A stretch of 64,000 nucleotides of DNA from Gymnorhina tibicen. Lineage: Eukaryota; Chordata; Aves; Passeriformes; Artamidae. A model generated the notes under the pieces. The model was not told where the DNA came from. It searched no databases and was given only the letters and a program-made list of their open reading frames with translations. A program made the position numbers and the translations under genes. This document shows, in pieces, positions 13,426 to 25,039 of this stretch (positions within the stretch are counted from its first letter, which is position 1; each line of letters opens with the position of its first letter). The stretch spans positions 157,155-221,154 of the forward strand of contig VXAZ01007544.1 of assembly GCA_013399875.1 (NCBI GenBank), read 5' to 3'.

Positions 13426-16400
13426 ACATACCAAGCAGAGTCTTCTCTTTCTGGAAATAATGTTAAGTTTCTCTGTCCATCAGCAGGAAGTCTGTTTGAA
13501 GAAATATAAGCATGACCCCACAGTACTTGCTGCCACCCTACTTCCTTTTCACCGTGACAGCTGGATTACTCCAAAGTGGCATTATACTCACAAAGAAAGC
13601 AAAAGCCAGCCTGGCACTCAGTCTGTGTAACCAACCAGCAGAGGACTAAAACCCCAAAGCAGAATCTAGAGCTCACTGCAGTCAGCTGCCAAGACACTCA
13701 TACAAAATATTACTAATCAAGGTGCCCTAAGATGAGCAGTGACAGTGGCTGCTCTATATGGATTTATTTATTCTGTAGGGATAAATAAACAGCATTAAAT
13801 GAAAAAAAATAATTCCAGTTAAAAAAACCCCACTATGCTATCTGCTCCAATGCCTAATATTGTTAGTAGTCACAACTGCGTTGGATCTGGGCTATAATCT
13901 CACTTTTCTAGAATTTACAAAGTTGTATGTTTGCTCAGAGACAAACAGTGACCAAATAAAAAAGGATTAACTTTTGATATGCGTTGAGTTTATGTGATAT
14001 ATCATTTTTTCCTATTTAAAATATTGTGTGCTAAGATTTGCACATTTTGAAATGTACGTTGCCATGACTGCAGCAAACATTCTACTTTTAGATTCTGTTA
14101 ATCTCTCATCTTAAAATATAGGAAGGGAACTAACAACAGCACTAAGTATCCTTCTTTTCTCATGATTCAGCTATATTATTACAAAATTAGAGTCCACCCA
14201 GACGCACAAAAGTGGTTTTAGACACATCTTGGTGAAATTTTATGCCAAGGAAAACCCTTTAACACGAAACTAATATTCTACATTGTTTACTAACAAGACA
14301 CAGACCTTAGAGCTAAAATTAATAGATACTATTAACATTCCATTTGTAAATATCTTATTACACAATGATAGATGTTCTTATCTGTTACCTAGGCAATAAA
14401 ACGGGATGTAACTACATACACTAAAAACTATACATTTAATGAAGAACCAAGATTTTGATATTCCTGTCCACATTAAACATACATACATGAATGCACATAA
14501 ACACTCTGCCACAGAAATTATTGCAAACAACCATCACAATTCACTTCATCAAAATGAAGACAAATGTTCAGAAAGAGATACCTTTTCTATCCTTGGAAGA
14601 ATTCTACTCTAAGACTTAGTAATCTCAAAGCACAGGGATTCACAAAACACAGCAAAAATTACATGAAATAATGTAGAAGCAGGTTATTAGGTATTTGGAA
14701 TGTAGGCAATGACTGTGATATAATACTCACAAGCTTATTTCCATTTTAGTTCCAGCATGTCATACTAGAGTCTGTCAGATGGCATACTTAGGGTTTTACC
14801 ATTTTGGTGGGTTTTGCATAGAAGTCCAAATCTTTATTCTGTGACAATATCAGAAAACACCAAAACAACCACATAATTTAAATACTGAATGCAACTTAAA
14901 TTTTCTACAGACAGCTGTTGAAAATTTTCTGATTTGTATGCATATTAAAAAATGTCTGCTTTCAGATGAACCTATATTAACATTTTAGTCAGAATAAGTT
15001 GTGTACGTTTGATGTGAATCCCTTGGTTGTCCCTTGGTTGTACATTACTTTAATTGGGAGCAGTTTCAGAGCTCCTGAACTCGGATCATTTCAGTTGGAA
15101 CTAACCAAGGAGATGCACTACAGAAGTGCAATTTCACTTAGTAATGAAAATTAGATCCACAGGACTAGACCAGGGTTAATCCAATCTACTTTCCTTTGTA
15201 ACTTGTATTTTGGGACCTTGGCATCTGCCATTTTGCTACGAAAGCTTTCTTCTAGGGGTCTAAGACATTTGATAGGATGTATCCTGTAAGCATAGGACAT
15301 AGGACTATGTTCATGCACATGTTTACAGAGTGAAATTCACGTGAAAAACACCCACAAAGATATTTTAAGTCTCAATATTGACATGGAAAAGAAACTATAT
15401 TAAAGCGTGGAATTATTTGTCTAGGACATCCCAATCCCTCTCCTTTGGAGAAGATTATGATATAACCTTGAATTATATGTTAACATTCTTTCACTGTGGG
15501 ACCCCTACCTCATTACACACAACAGTTGATGATTGCTTGTAAAGGAGATCTACTCACTATTTTATTTTATTCCCTGTTTTCAATGTATGTATGCACATTT
15601 TTTCTGTACATTATTTAAATCCTACTCTGAAGACAGGTATATTATCTATTAGATTTTCTTACAGCATTCATCTTCATAGGTTTTATATATATCCTAGTAA
15701 ATAAAAGGAGCCAGGGCCTGTTTTCTGAAACCGAGAGCAAGTAGAATGGGACAGCTGCACCCAGAAAACTGAACTTTCCTCCTGGCAGAACAGAATCACC
15801 TCATCTTTAATGTCTCTTGGAAACAAACACAATCACATGCAACATTTGCTGTCCTGCAAGGGTCTCCCGGGCATTTGTGACAATAAATCTGTGTGTTCAG
15901 CCAAAAGCATGAACAGGAGCATGTTAACAATTACATGAGAGGGTGGCTGGTGTGCGAACACGCAAGCCTGCGTCTTGATTTTCCTTAATTTGCTTGTATA
16001 AAAGACACAGTTACTGCACAGTCTGTGGCTTGTGTTTCTAGCTCCCAGTGAGCTGAAGGAGAGCTCATGCTGATTTTACTGATGTCAGCATTAGGCATGA
16101 GCATCCACATTTTCCAGTAACGTTTAGTTTCCACTCTATCTTGTATCACAGTTTTTAGAGAATTTCCTAAAAGGCATAAGAAATGGCTATATGGTGTCAG
16201 ACCAAAAATCCCTTTGGTGTTCAAAATAACGTTCAAAATACAAGAGTGTGCTCAGATTCAGTTTGTGATACTGCAGTATTTTTTCTTAATTCTTTTCCTC
16301 CCATTTCCTACCTGTCTTTTGACCATCACAGAGAATCAAACTCATTACATCTTCCAGAGTTCTGTTCTAAGCAGTGATGATTAATTTAGAATTTTTTATT

Positions 16401-16869
16401 TTATGTGCATAATTATAATCCCCGTTTTCTTTTTCCTGTTTGCACCACTTCCCACCCATTGACATTTCCCCTGTGGTTTTGTTGCCTTGTCATTCTGTGT
16501 TACCTCTGCAACTTTGTGCCAGTTTAGGCTGCCTTGTATTATTTTGCATCAACGCTCATTTCATATGTTCAGAATACAATGGCTCGAGCAGCAGCTGTGA
16601 GTACTCAGCAGTTCTGCAAAGAAGGCATAAAAGTCTAAAAATGTACATTCTAAAAAGGAGGGCTGTGTAATTAGTGAACAAAAAGGAAAAGTTCAGCTTA
16701 GGTGGCTTGCTAGCCAAACTCTTGCAGCAATAAAAATTGATAGGAATTCTTCAAATAATGCAGATGTATTGAAAATTACTATTTCATTCAGACATCTTCT
16801 GTTCAAACAACTTAAGAGCACTGGTCTGAGAAAACCCCACCCATATTCCTGACATCTGTAGAAGATGCA
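13426..16869. other. AT-rich non-coding stretch
   Basis: No repeat family or gene was recognised. Two parts look less random: 14255-14420, which holds a FOX-like TGTTTAC and an RFX-like X-box at 14384-14397, and 15860-16120, which resembles a conserved non-coding element. A tandem CCCTTGGTTGT doublet lies near 15022-15043. Open frames here are short and mostly lack ATG. Confidence 0.5.
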
Positions 16870-17803
16870 TGTTCTAGTTTTGATGGGATAGTTAATTTTC
16901 TTCATAGGAGGTTGTATGGGATGATATTTTGAATTTCTGATTAAAACAGTCTTGAAAACAGAGGGGTGATCATGTTATTGCTGAGCAGGGCTTACACAGC
17001 ATCAAGGCTTTTTCTACTCTTCAACCCACCCCACCAGAGGGGAGGCTGGGGGTGCACAAGGAGATGGGAGGCAGACACAGCCAAGAGAGTGACCCCAACT
17101 GACCCAAGGGATATCCCAGACCATGTGATATCATGCTCTATGGGGATAAATAAGAAGTACGTGGCAGCACAAAGGAGCACATGGCAGCACAGAGCCTGGG
17201 GGGAGGAGGTGTCACGCTGCAGGCCCCTACAGAGAGGAGCCTGCTGGAAGCTGACAGACGGGTGAACAGGGCATGATCACCCCACAGAAGGACATATAGA
17301 AGGTGCATTGCTGATGTGGCAACATGGGATAGGTCACATAGTGAGCATTACCGTGTAAGGAAATACTGTATCTTGAAAAAGTGCATAAAACCAGCTTGTT
17401 CCTTTGAATAAGCGATTCAGATTGGAGATCCAGGAACCAGAACCAGACTCAGATTAAGTCTGAGTTTCAATCACCGACAATGCTCAGCATATAAAGATGG
17501 GGGAAGAAGGAGAAAGGCAGGACATTTACAATGTGTGTTCATCTTCCAAAGCCCCTGCCAGGCACAATGTAGCCCTGCTTTCCTGGGCATGGCTGAACAC
17601 CCGCCTCACCCATGGGAAGATATGAATGAATTCCTTGTTTTGCTTTGCTGGTGTGCAAAAATTTTGCTTGACTGTTCAAATGTCTTTATCTCAGCCCATT
17701 GGTTTTCCCCCTTTTACCCTTCTATTCTCTCCCCCATCCCACTGCAGGGTAGTGGCTGAGCAGCTGCATGGGGCTGAGCTGTGGCCAGGGTAAAATCATG
17801 ATG
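16870..17803 (+). mobile_element. ERVL-type solo LTR, interrupted by a nested LTR
   Basis: The left end TGTTCTAGTTTTGATGGGAT and the body (GCTGAGCAGGGCTTACACAG, then an ACCCCACC cluster, then TGACCCCAACTGACCCAAGG) match the element at 57998-58560 along its length. It is therefore a second copy of one LTR family. The promoter segment CAGCATATAAAG (TATA box at about 17487-17494) survives. The right end (GTAAAATCATGATG) aligns with the end of the other copy but has lost the terminal CA. The host LTR is about 590 bp once the 341-bp insert at 17139-17479 is removed. No clean 5-bp target duplication remains: ATGCA on the left compares only loosely with ATGCT near the right end. No gag, pol or env sequence is attached. 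Forward orientation. Confidence 0.8.
17139..17479 (+). mobile_element. Second LTR nested inside the ERVL LTR
   Basis: The insert splits the host LTR exactly between ATGCTC and its duplicate ATGCTC (17133-17138 and 17480-17485). This is a perfect 6-bp target duplication, the length typical of ERVK/alpha-beta retroviral integrases. It ends in GACA and begins TATGGGG, one substitution away from the canonical TG. Near the right end TGCATAAAA and TTGAATAAGCGATTCAGA look like the promoter and polyadenylation regions of an avian ERVK-like LTR. At 341 bp it fits a solo LTR. It is younger than its host, because it interrupts it. Confidence 0.75.
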
Positions 17804-19400
17804 CTGGAGGATACTGGTTTGTTCTAAAATGGTGCAATCCCATTACCACAGGAGCAAAATATTGCAAATTTCTTTAAACTCTAATTCCAATAAGTTGTCC
17901 CTCAATTCCATATGAAGTTCTGGGATATCTGATTTAATATTGGTCACAATTGCATTCTTGCACAACCCATGAAATATGTACCAACTAGCACACTAACAAC
18001 ACAACACTCCTTATCTCAGAGGAGAAAGTCTAGTCAGTAAATAAAAAACAAATAAGCAGTGAGTTACAATTTGCAATCTACACTAATCTCTAGACTAACT
18101 ATTTCTATAGAAAAGTTATGGAAGCTGATATTACTGACAGCACATCTTCTCTCACATGTCATGAAAAAGGTAGCATCTTCTGTCTCGCCTTAGAGACTGC
18201 TCAAAAATATCCAAAATGCACAAAAACTATTAAAAATGTGTTTCTCCTTTGTTACTTAAAATACTGTAGCTGGTTAGGTCCACTGCTTATGCCAACACTG
18301 CTTTATTTTTCATTTTCTATATCTGTGCCACACAGAGCAGTGAATCAAGAGCTTTCCTCTCTTTTTCCATAAACATTTAAGACAATATTCTCTCCAGGAA
18401 TATTTCGGTGTGCAACACTGCATGGAACCTGCAAGAGCTGCCATAATTGTGAAGGTATGAGTCCTTCCTCTAATTTGACAAAGTATTTCATGAAACTATT
18501 TGAGACACAGAACAGGAGACCACCTTAACAAATTTTCCAAGAGCTCAAGCAGGTAATGTTAATGGCAAAACATACAGAGTTGTAAACAACTATTAATTGT
18601 CTAACTGCAAGTGGGGTCTAAACACAGAGAAGGAAATAAAGTATTATCAAACATTACAGCTTTACAAAGGTTCTCATTCAAAATTCTTGATGGGATAGTG
18701 GCAAGGAGGGAAATTGGTTTAATAAAAATGTCATATATTATTGGAGGCTTTAGTGGTAATATTTTTTCTTCTTTAACTGAAGAGATTAAATACTTGCAGA
18801 ATTCAGAAATAATGCCAAATCTCTAAACTTTATTTGTAAAGTTTCTTCCCTGAACATTTCCAAAGTATACAAGGAAAAAGAGCCACTATTCTCAGTTAAA
18901 TAAATGTCAGGTCTGGGCTTCCATGTGGATAAAGCAGTAAGTGCCATATCAAGCAGAGACAGGTTTTCTCCAGGAAATACCACACAGGAAAGGAGGAGCA
19001 GACTTCCGCTGAAGTGTAACACTTCAGGGAAATATCTCTTTAAGATTCTTAAAACATGGTCTTTTTGTTGGGACTGTCCCATGCATACAGTGGAATATGA
19101 AACAGATAACTGAACTGTGGATATTTCCACTTCTTTTAACTGTAGTTCTAAGTCATATTAAAACCACTTAATGTGTTGCTCCTTTAAGGTCAGCATCATA
19201 GTTCTCCAGGAGCTACAAAGATCCAGTGGGATATTTGGCTCATATCTTATGTCTGTTCAACTGGATTTGAAACTCTTCATAATCAGAACCTCCAAGAAGA
19301 TACTTTTCTTGATTTGAAAGACAGGTGTCTGCCAAGGAAGGCAGGATCCTCCCTTGGGATGGAAAATGGTAAGCCTCTTCCCTACAAGTTATTACAATTT
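17804..19400. other. AT-rich non-coding stretch
   Basis: No repeat family was identified. A minus-strand frame at 18786-19130 (98 codons from its first ATG) has a superficially protein-like sequence but no recognisable domain. A plus-strand frame overlaps it. Confidence 0.5.
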
Positions 19401-19931
19401 TGAAATGAAAGGGCTCTCAGGCAATTTTATGAGGAATAGGAATAACAGTTCTTTACTAGTATATATATATATATAACAAAGCAATAATACAGGAACACTG
19501 GTTTAACCTGACAGACTCAGAATACAACCTGACACCCTGCTGGGCAGAGTGGTGGTAGCAATCCCATTAGGTGATAGCTGCAGTTCTCTTTGAAGTGGTT
19601 CAGTTGAAGCAGTGATCCTCTCTGGTCCTCCTCAGAAGGTCCAGTGGTGGTTGTGTAGCTCTTGTCCTCTGGGAATCCAGTAGGTAAGGCTGCTTGTGCT
19701 GTTTCAAACTCCAGATTATATCCACATGGGAATGCTTGGTTCTTCCCCCTGGGTAGAGCATCTCACAATGGGGTGATGTAATTGTATGAAACAGAGAGAG
19801 CTCCCGGAGGGAGTCATCAAGGATGAGTCGTGGTAGGGGATAAGGAGCACAGCCCCACCTGTTTTAACAGCTTGTGAAGATGATAGTAGAATACATACTT
19901 TTGGTTACATCTTATATTGTAACCTAGGACA
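19401..19931 (-). mobile_element. Reverse-oriented ERV LTR, third family
   Basis: Read on the minus strand, the element would start TGTCCTAGGTTACAATATAA (from 19931) and end near GAGAGCCCTTTCATTTCA (19401), giving TG...CA termini and a length of about 530 bp. The interior (CCTGCTGGGCAGAGTGGTGG, CTCTGGTCCTCCTCAG, CAGATTATATCC) matches a family I associate with bird ERV LTRs. An (AT)8 run at 19459-19475 lies within it. No internal retroviral sequence flanks it, so it is a solo LTR or an isolated remnant. The left boundary is approximate, and I see no clear target duplication. Confidence 0.65.
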
Positions 19932-22553
19932 ATACTTCTTCAGGAAAAATGGTTGTCATTATCTATGCTTAACTACCATTCTGGATTTGTCTTTAACTAT
20001 TATAAAGTTTGAATGATCCCTTGCAAAATTGGCCCAAATTGGCACTCAAGACATAGTGCATGTGAGTTAATGTAGGTGAGGGATCACTGACAACAGATAG
20101 TCTGGATATGAACACGTGCTTTCAAAGGCCAGAATTGCTAAGTTACATGGAAGCCGCCAGACTCGAGCTGTTGGCCACAGGTCCAGAGAATGGGTCCAGT
20201 AATTATAACTGATTTTCATGAATGTAGTCCGACTGTCTCTGGAGTCATGCAGCACCATGCAGAGTGTGAAAAACCATATGTTTTCCAGTCCTACAAAATG
20301 TTGTCATTTGAAGTTAGGGTTGAGAGGGAAAAGGAAGCAGGGAAATAAGGGGAACAGAGAACAGTGGAGTCATGATCTAGTACAGGGAATGGTTTATGGT
20401 CACATAGCCTGAGGAATGCTTCTCCTTAAACCCTGCTACCAGACTTCACCCTGCTTGCATACCTCACTGTTTTTACATATGATTTCCTGCAACAAGAGTG
20501 TGCTCCAGGCAGGGGCACGTAGCCAAAATGCTCACTGAGCTCTGCTCCTGTGTCTCTTGTGGCTGCAGGGGCCTTCGCAGGGACTCTTAGAAGGGCAATG
20601 AGGTACACTGCAACAACACCTGGGGGTACATGAGAATGGCTTCAGAATCCAAGGACAACATAACATATCTATGTGTCCGTCTCCTTTAAGAGCCTGAGGC
20701 TGCAGTCATGGTGAGAAAAAGCTGAGTTTGTGAGGCAATAGGTACATCTATGTTCCCAGTGCTGGAGTTGGGTATGAAGGTGTGGGTGTGCAGACTGCAT
20801 TCACCTTGGGTGCACAGAGTCAAATCACGTAATCAGGGCTTTTCCCCTGCTTTCAGGGTACTTAGCACCATGAAGCCCTGATTTTGGCCTCAAGAGTTAG
20901 CAATGGCAGTGCTAACTTAGCCTCACAGTTTCTAATGTACAGGCAAGTACATGTAGCACTGTCTGGATTTCCTTGAACCCTTCCCAAGCTCGCGTTACTT
21001 TGACCAGCTTTAAAAGGGGATCACCAGGGGAGGGGGGACAGTTCCTGCTGGAAAAACTCCTTGTCAAGGAAGATGTGGATCTTCCAGAAGGAAGGTCATC
21101 AGATATCTGCTCATCAGATATAAAGGAGCCAGAGGAGAGCAGTGTGGCATGCTTCATCTCTAGACAACTCTAAACTTCCCAAGGTTTCTGACAGTGAATA
21201 TGAGAGAACATTATACCATAATGTAAAGAAGGTGCAGGCTCCCACGAACTTTTGTTGCCACAGGTTTTTTATGTCTTATATATTCTGCAGCCAAGCAAAG
21301 GGATCGATTTGACATTGAAATTATAACCACAGACAAATCCTGAGACTGTTTTTGTACTATACTTCCTTTCCTGTTATACAGAATAACAGTTACAAACCAG
21401 CAAGACAAAGAGTTGATGTGATTATCATTGTAACAATACACTTCAGAGTGACTGTGTTTCCCTCATCTTGTCTCTCTGGGATTGTCTTGACTGGTAAGTG
21501 CCTCTATTTCTTATAAATCACCAGTTCCTGCTGTCTTTTTCAGTATGGCTATTTATGGATAACTTCTTTTCTTCCAGAAAATCATCCAGTTTATGTGGAT
21601 GGATTTTGATATAAAAATGCTGTACAGTTTTTCTAAACATACTTTCTCATACTAAGCTTTGTAACATAGCACTTAATGAAGAATTCTGAGCTTGAAATAT
21701 TGCTTTTCTGTATGATATCCTGTATCATATTTCATTCTAAGTGTAATTACTAATTGCTCTTTAGAACAAAATGAAAATGTAATAACTAAGGAATTTCATT
21801 CAGTTGTTGTATTTTGGACACCTAATTTATGTGCCTCTGTGTGTAATTTCAGAAGATTTTAGTTTTTGAGTCAAAGCTTAAAAAACTGTGCTGAATTTCA
21901 TAGCTCCTAATCTGTGGTGACCCAACCCTTCGTGAAACTATAGTGTAAAGTAGATCACAGGTCTATAATAGATCTGTGAAAAAAGGGGGAGTAGTTATAC
22001 TTAACTGGATAATTTCACCTGTTCACTTGCTGCATAACCTTATACATTGGAGTAGTAAATGTTGGTTCAGCTGGTGTAGGAGTACGGCATGAAGATTAGG
22101 AAATTCTTAATCCAGGCTTTTCCCAAAAAACATGTCTTTTAAAATGCTACAAAAGACTGTAGCCTCATTCTCTCAATTCCCATATTTTTCAGATGACCAC
22201 AATCAATATTATTGGAGGATTCAGAACACAATTAAAATTTGAGTACTTTATAAGGGAAGGTGTTCGGTTCACTGGTAGTTTTGGAAGCCTGGGAAGAAAG
22301 GGATATGATTAAATCAACTGGCTGTAGCATCTATAACACACCTGAATTTTAGGCCCCTAGTGAATACTTTAAAATAGATACATGTATTCCTTGTGCTGTC
22401 AATAGAGAAAGCCAAGCAATAGCTACTATCTATGTTTAGAGAGAAAAGAGCTCATGGTGAGGACTGCAGAAACCTGTGTCTCTTTCCACTGGTTGGTCAG
22501 AGAAATAATATTTTCCTTAAGTTACTCTTTAGCACCTAAAATTCTCATACAAA
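19932..22553. other. Non-coding stretch with a moderately GC-rich part
   Basis: The 20400-21180 part is richer in GC than its surroundings and includes a polypyrimidine tract with CTGCAG near 20550-20570 that could serve as a splice acceptor. A 66-codon frame lies at 20973-21173. Nothing here matches a known gene or repeat. The remainder is AT-rich. Confidence 0.45.
20973..21173 (+). other. Unassigned open frame without ATG
   Basis: An open reading frame of 66 codons starting at a TTG. Its translation is hydrophilic, acidic and protein-like (for example the stretch EKLLVKEDVDLPEGRSSDI) and ends at a TAA. With no ATG it could only be coding as an exon. CATCAGATAT is repeated 15 bp apart inside it. 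It could be an exon, a decayed retroelement frame or chance; I cannot assign it. Confidence 0.12.
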
Positions 22554-22612
22554 TGACAGACTGTGTGACAGTCTGTCACACTATAGTGGGAGACAATGTG
22601 TCTCCCACTATA
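22554..22612. repeat. Twin perfect inverted repeats (two adjacent hairpins)
   Basis: Hairpin 1 has 11-bp arms (TGACAGACTGT, 22554-22564, and its exact complement at 22568-22578) around the loop GTG. Hairpin 2 has 14-bp arms (TATAGTGGGAGACA, 22582-22595, and its exact complement at 22599-22612) around the loop ATG. Three bases (CAC) separate them. Both have 3-nt loops and no mismatches. See findings. Confidence 0.95.
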
Positions 22613-24394
22613 ATCTTCATCATCTAAACTGGGTGCTGACAGCAAGATTATCTCCTATGCATGCTGCTGAGGACTTTAACTGGGAATAAAACAGCAGCAT
22701 CCTGAAATCACTTACACTCCTCATTTTTTGTCATCTAAGTAACACTACTACTCTGAGAGTCTTTCCCTCTTCATTTTGCTGCAGCTTTCTGTTCTCTTTT
22801 TCCCCAAAGGAATGGTGTAAAGGGCTTTAGCGTGGCAGAGTGCCTGGCCCCAGAGAGCTATACTCTGTATAGTTGATGTGACAGCCATGCTGTGTAAAGA
22901 AAAGGTCTAATCATTTTTCCTCTGGTCATCTAAAACATTCACTGAAAATACAGATAAAAGCCTGCAGAACTGAACCCTAATGACTTCATGCAATGGAACT
23001 AAAAAGAATATTATCACAACATATTTTTAAGCAGTCTAAGTATTTTTTTTTCTCAAGTGGAACGTGCTGTTGAACCTATGTGCAAAATCATCCCCCATCA
23101 TCTCTGTATACAGTCCATCACAGAAATCTATGAAATGCAATAGAGCTCTTTTTGGGCAATTTCACTGTCAGGGAAGAATGCAGGAAGGGTGGAACACCAG
23201 CTCTCTGATGGAGTAATTTTAGATTTTATTGTAATGCCTGCCAGTGAATATTCCACATGCAGAGATTTCTAAAGCAAACTGTGAAAGGCCGCAGCCTGCC
23301 CTGTAACCCTAAAAGGATGTTGAGCTTGGCTGTCTTCCAGGGCAGCAGGATGTGTGGCCTGGATTAGAACAGGAATATTCCTAACAGTCATTGCTTTTTA
23401 ATGATGTCATGCTTGCTAGCTATTGCAAGTCCTTTATGCTTTCCTCTGTAAAACTTTTCTAGTACTACTGAAACTTCCTGATGAGAAAACATTTCAAAAT
23501 AAGGCTATAAGCATCACATCCATGCAATGATAAAAGTACAGAGCTGCTAAAATACATAGTTTATGGAAAGAGTAACTCAGCCTTGATGATTGTGTTGTTA
23601 TTATGTAGTGTCAAATACTGTAAAATGCAGTCAACAATACAAGTTAAGTGGTTATTTTAATGCTCCTGATTTTATCAGTAGAAAACTTTACATCTGAAAG
23701 GTCTTGTTTTGCTTTACTTTATAGTGTATCTAAGCACACAAACCAATGTTGAAAAAACTGAATGTTTTATTTAATATTGCGATCATTTTTTTCCGGGACT
23801 ATGTAATCATTAGATTAGAAAATGAAATATGAATATTCACTTTTTGTGAATGAAATCATGATAGCTCCTAACAGGATATACGAATTCTGAAAATAAACAC
23901 AATTGTTTATTGTATTATAAATGATAATTGTGTTGATTAATTATGAATTGCTTTTAGCCAGTTACAACCACCAGCTACACAGAAAAACAAAACAGAGGTG
24001 GAAACATGTCCCTCTCTGCTGCCTCCCTAAAATTTGGTTAAGATCAGTTCCAGATGAGTGTAATCAGGTAGCTCTTTCCTGGGAAGATGGGATCCTTTTA
24101 ATAAATCAATACATTAACTCTGTCTTTATTTCTCTGAAAATTTTAACAATATAAATCTGATATTTTTAAGTCTAATGTGACAGAAAGACCACACTTACTT
24201 TCTTTGCACCAAATTCTAAGTTTGACAGCATCAAGTGATTTTAAAAAGTATCCACAAAAATGCCACAGTAGCAAGTACCTATTTTGTGTGGAAAATAGAG
24301 ATTAAGGAAATACTCTTTGCTCAGATCATAGAAGTGAGTCACGACAATCAACAAAGAGCAGCATAACCACCTGCATCGGTATAGGCCAGGAATA
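22613..24394. other. AT-rich non-coding stretch
   Basis: No repeat family or gene was recognised. The part at about 23160-23420 is locally more complex (including a TAATGATGTCATG stretch) and could be regulatory, but there is no direct support. Confidence 0.5.
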
Positions 24395-25036
24395 TTGGCC
24401 CTGCTGAGAATGACCCTGGGATTATGGCAAGTGGCACACTGGATATGGCCAGCAGTGTGCTCTGTCATAAGGCAAACTGCTTATTTGGCTACTACTGGAG
24501 GAATGCAGTGGCTAGTTAATAAAGAGAAGTTAGTGTCCCCACTAGCCAGCGGTGCTGAGGCTGATCTTGGAATGTGTGTTGAGTTACGGGGCACCTAGTT
24601 AAAAAAAGTTGTTCAGAAATTACATGGTCCAGCAGACAGATAACCACTATTATGATTGAGGACCTCTGAGCACAATTTGAAGATGTTTGGCTCGTTAAGT
24701 CTGTCAAAAATGGAAACTGAGGCAACGTAACCCGAGCCTACAATCTGGAGCTGCAAATGTGATGGAGCTGAACTTTTCTTGGTAGCAGGAGTTGGTAAAA
24801 CAAGGCACAAGATCTACATGCTGCAGTTTGGGAGGGTCAGCCTGTGCATCAGGAAAAACTTCTTCTCTTGGAGAGTATGGCAGCAAGGGAACAGATTACC
24901 CAGAGAGAAGCTTCTCCGCCTTTAGAGTTTTCCTAGACTGAGCTGGACAAACCCAGGGCTAACCTGACCCAGTGTGGTGACTAATTCTGCTGTGAGAGAG
25001 AGGGAGGGAGGGAGGCTGGAGCAGACCTTCAGCTGC
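24395..25036 (+). repeat. CR1 LINE, 3' portion, forward, old
   Basis: The left part reads as diverged CR1 ORF2 (CTGGATATGGCCAGCAGTGT, the region encoding a MSQQC-like motif). The middle holds AGGACCTCTGAGCACAATTT. The right part reads TTTGGGAGGGTCAGCCTGTG, then CAGGAAAAACTTCTTCTC, then GCTGGACAAACCCAGGGCTA, then GCAGACCTTCAG, the conserved order of the CR1 3' region. It is heavily substituted, has no usable frame, and lacks the terminal ATTCTATGATTCT motif. It stops abruptly where the next element begins. Confidence 0.8.
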
Positions 25037-25039
25037 CGC

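Noticed and set aside
13065..13460. 131-codon plus frame
   Set aside because: Its central part is the CR1 ORF2 C-terminus; the remainder is CR1 3' UTR and flanking sequence.
18786..19130. Minus frame with a faint resemblance to a glutathione S-transferase C-terminal region (RYFPEV, GENLSLLDM)
   Set aside because: Spacing between the motifs is wrong, the flanking residues do not fit, and the longest reading starts with GTG. Considered coincidence.
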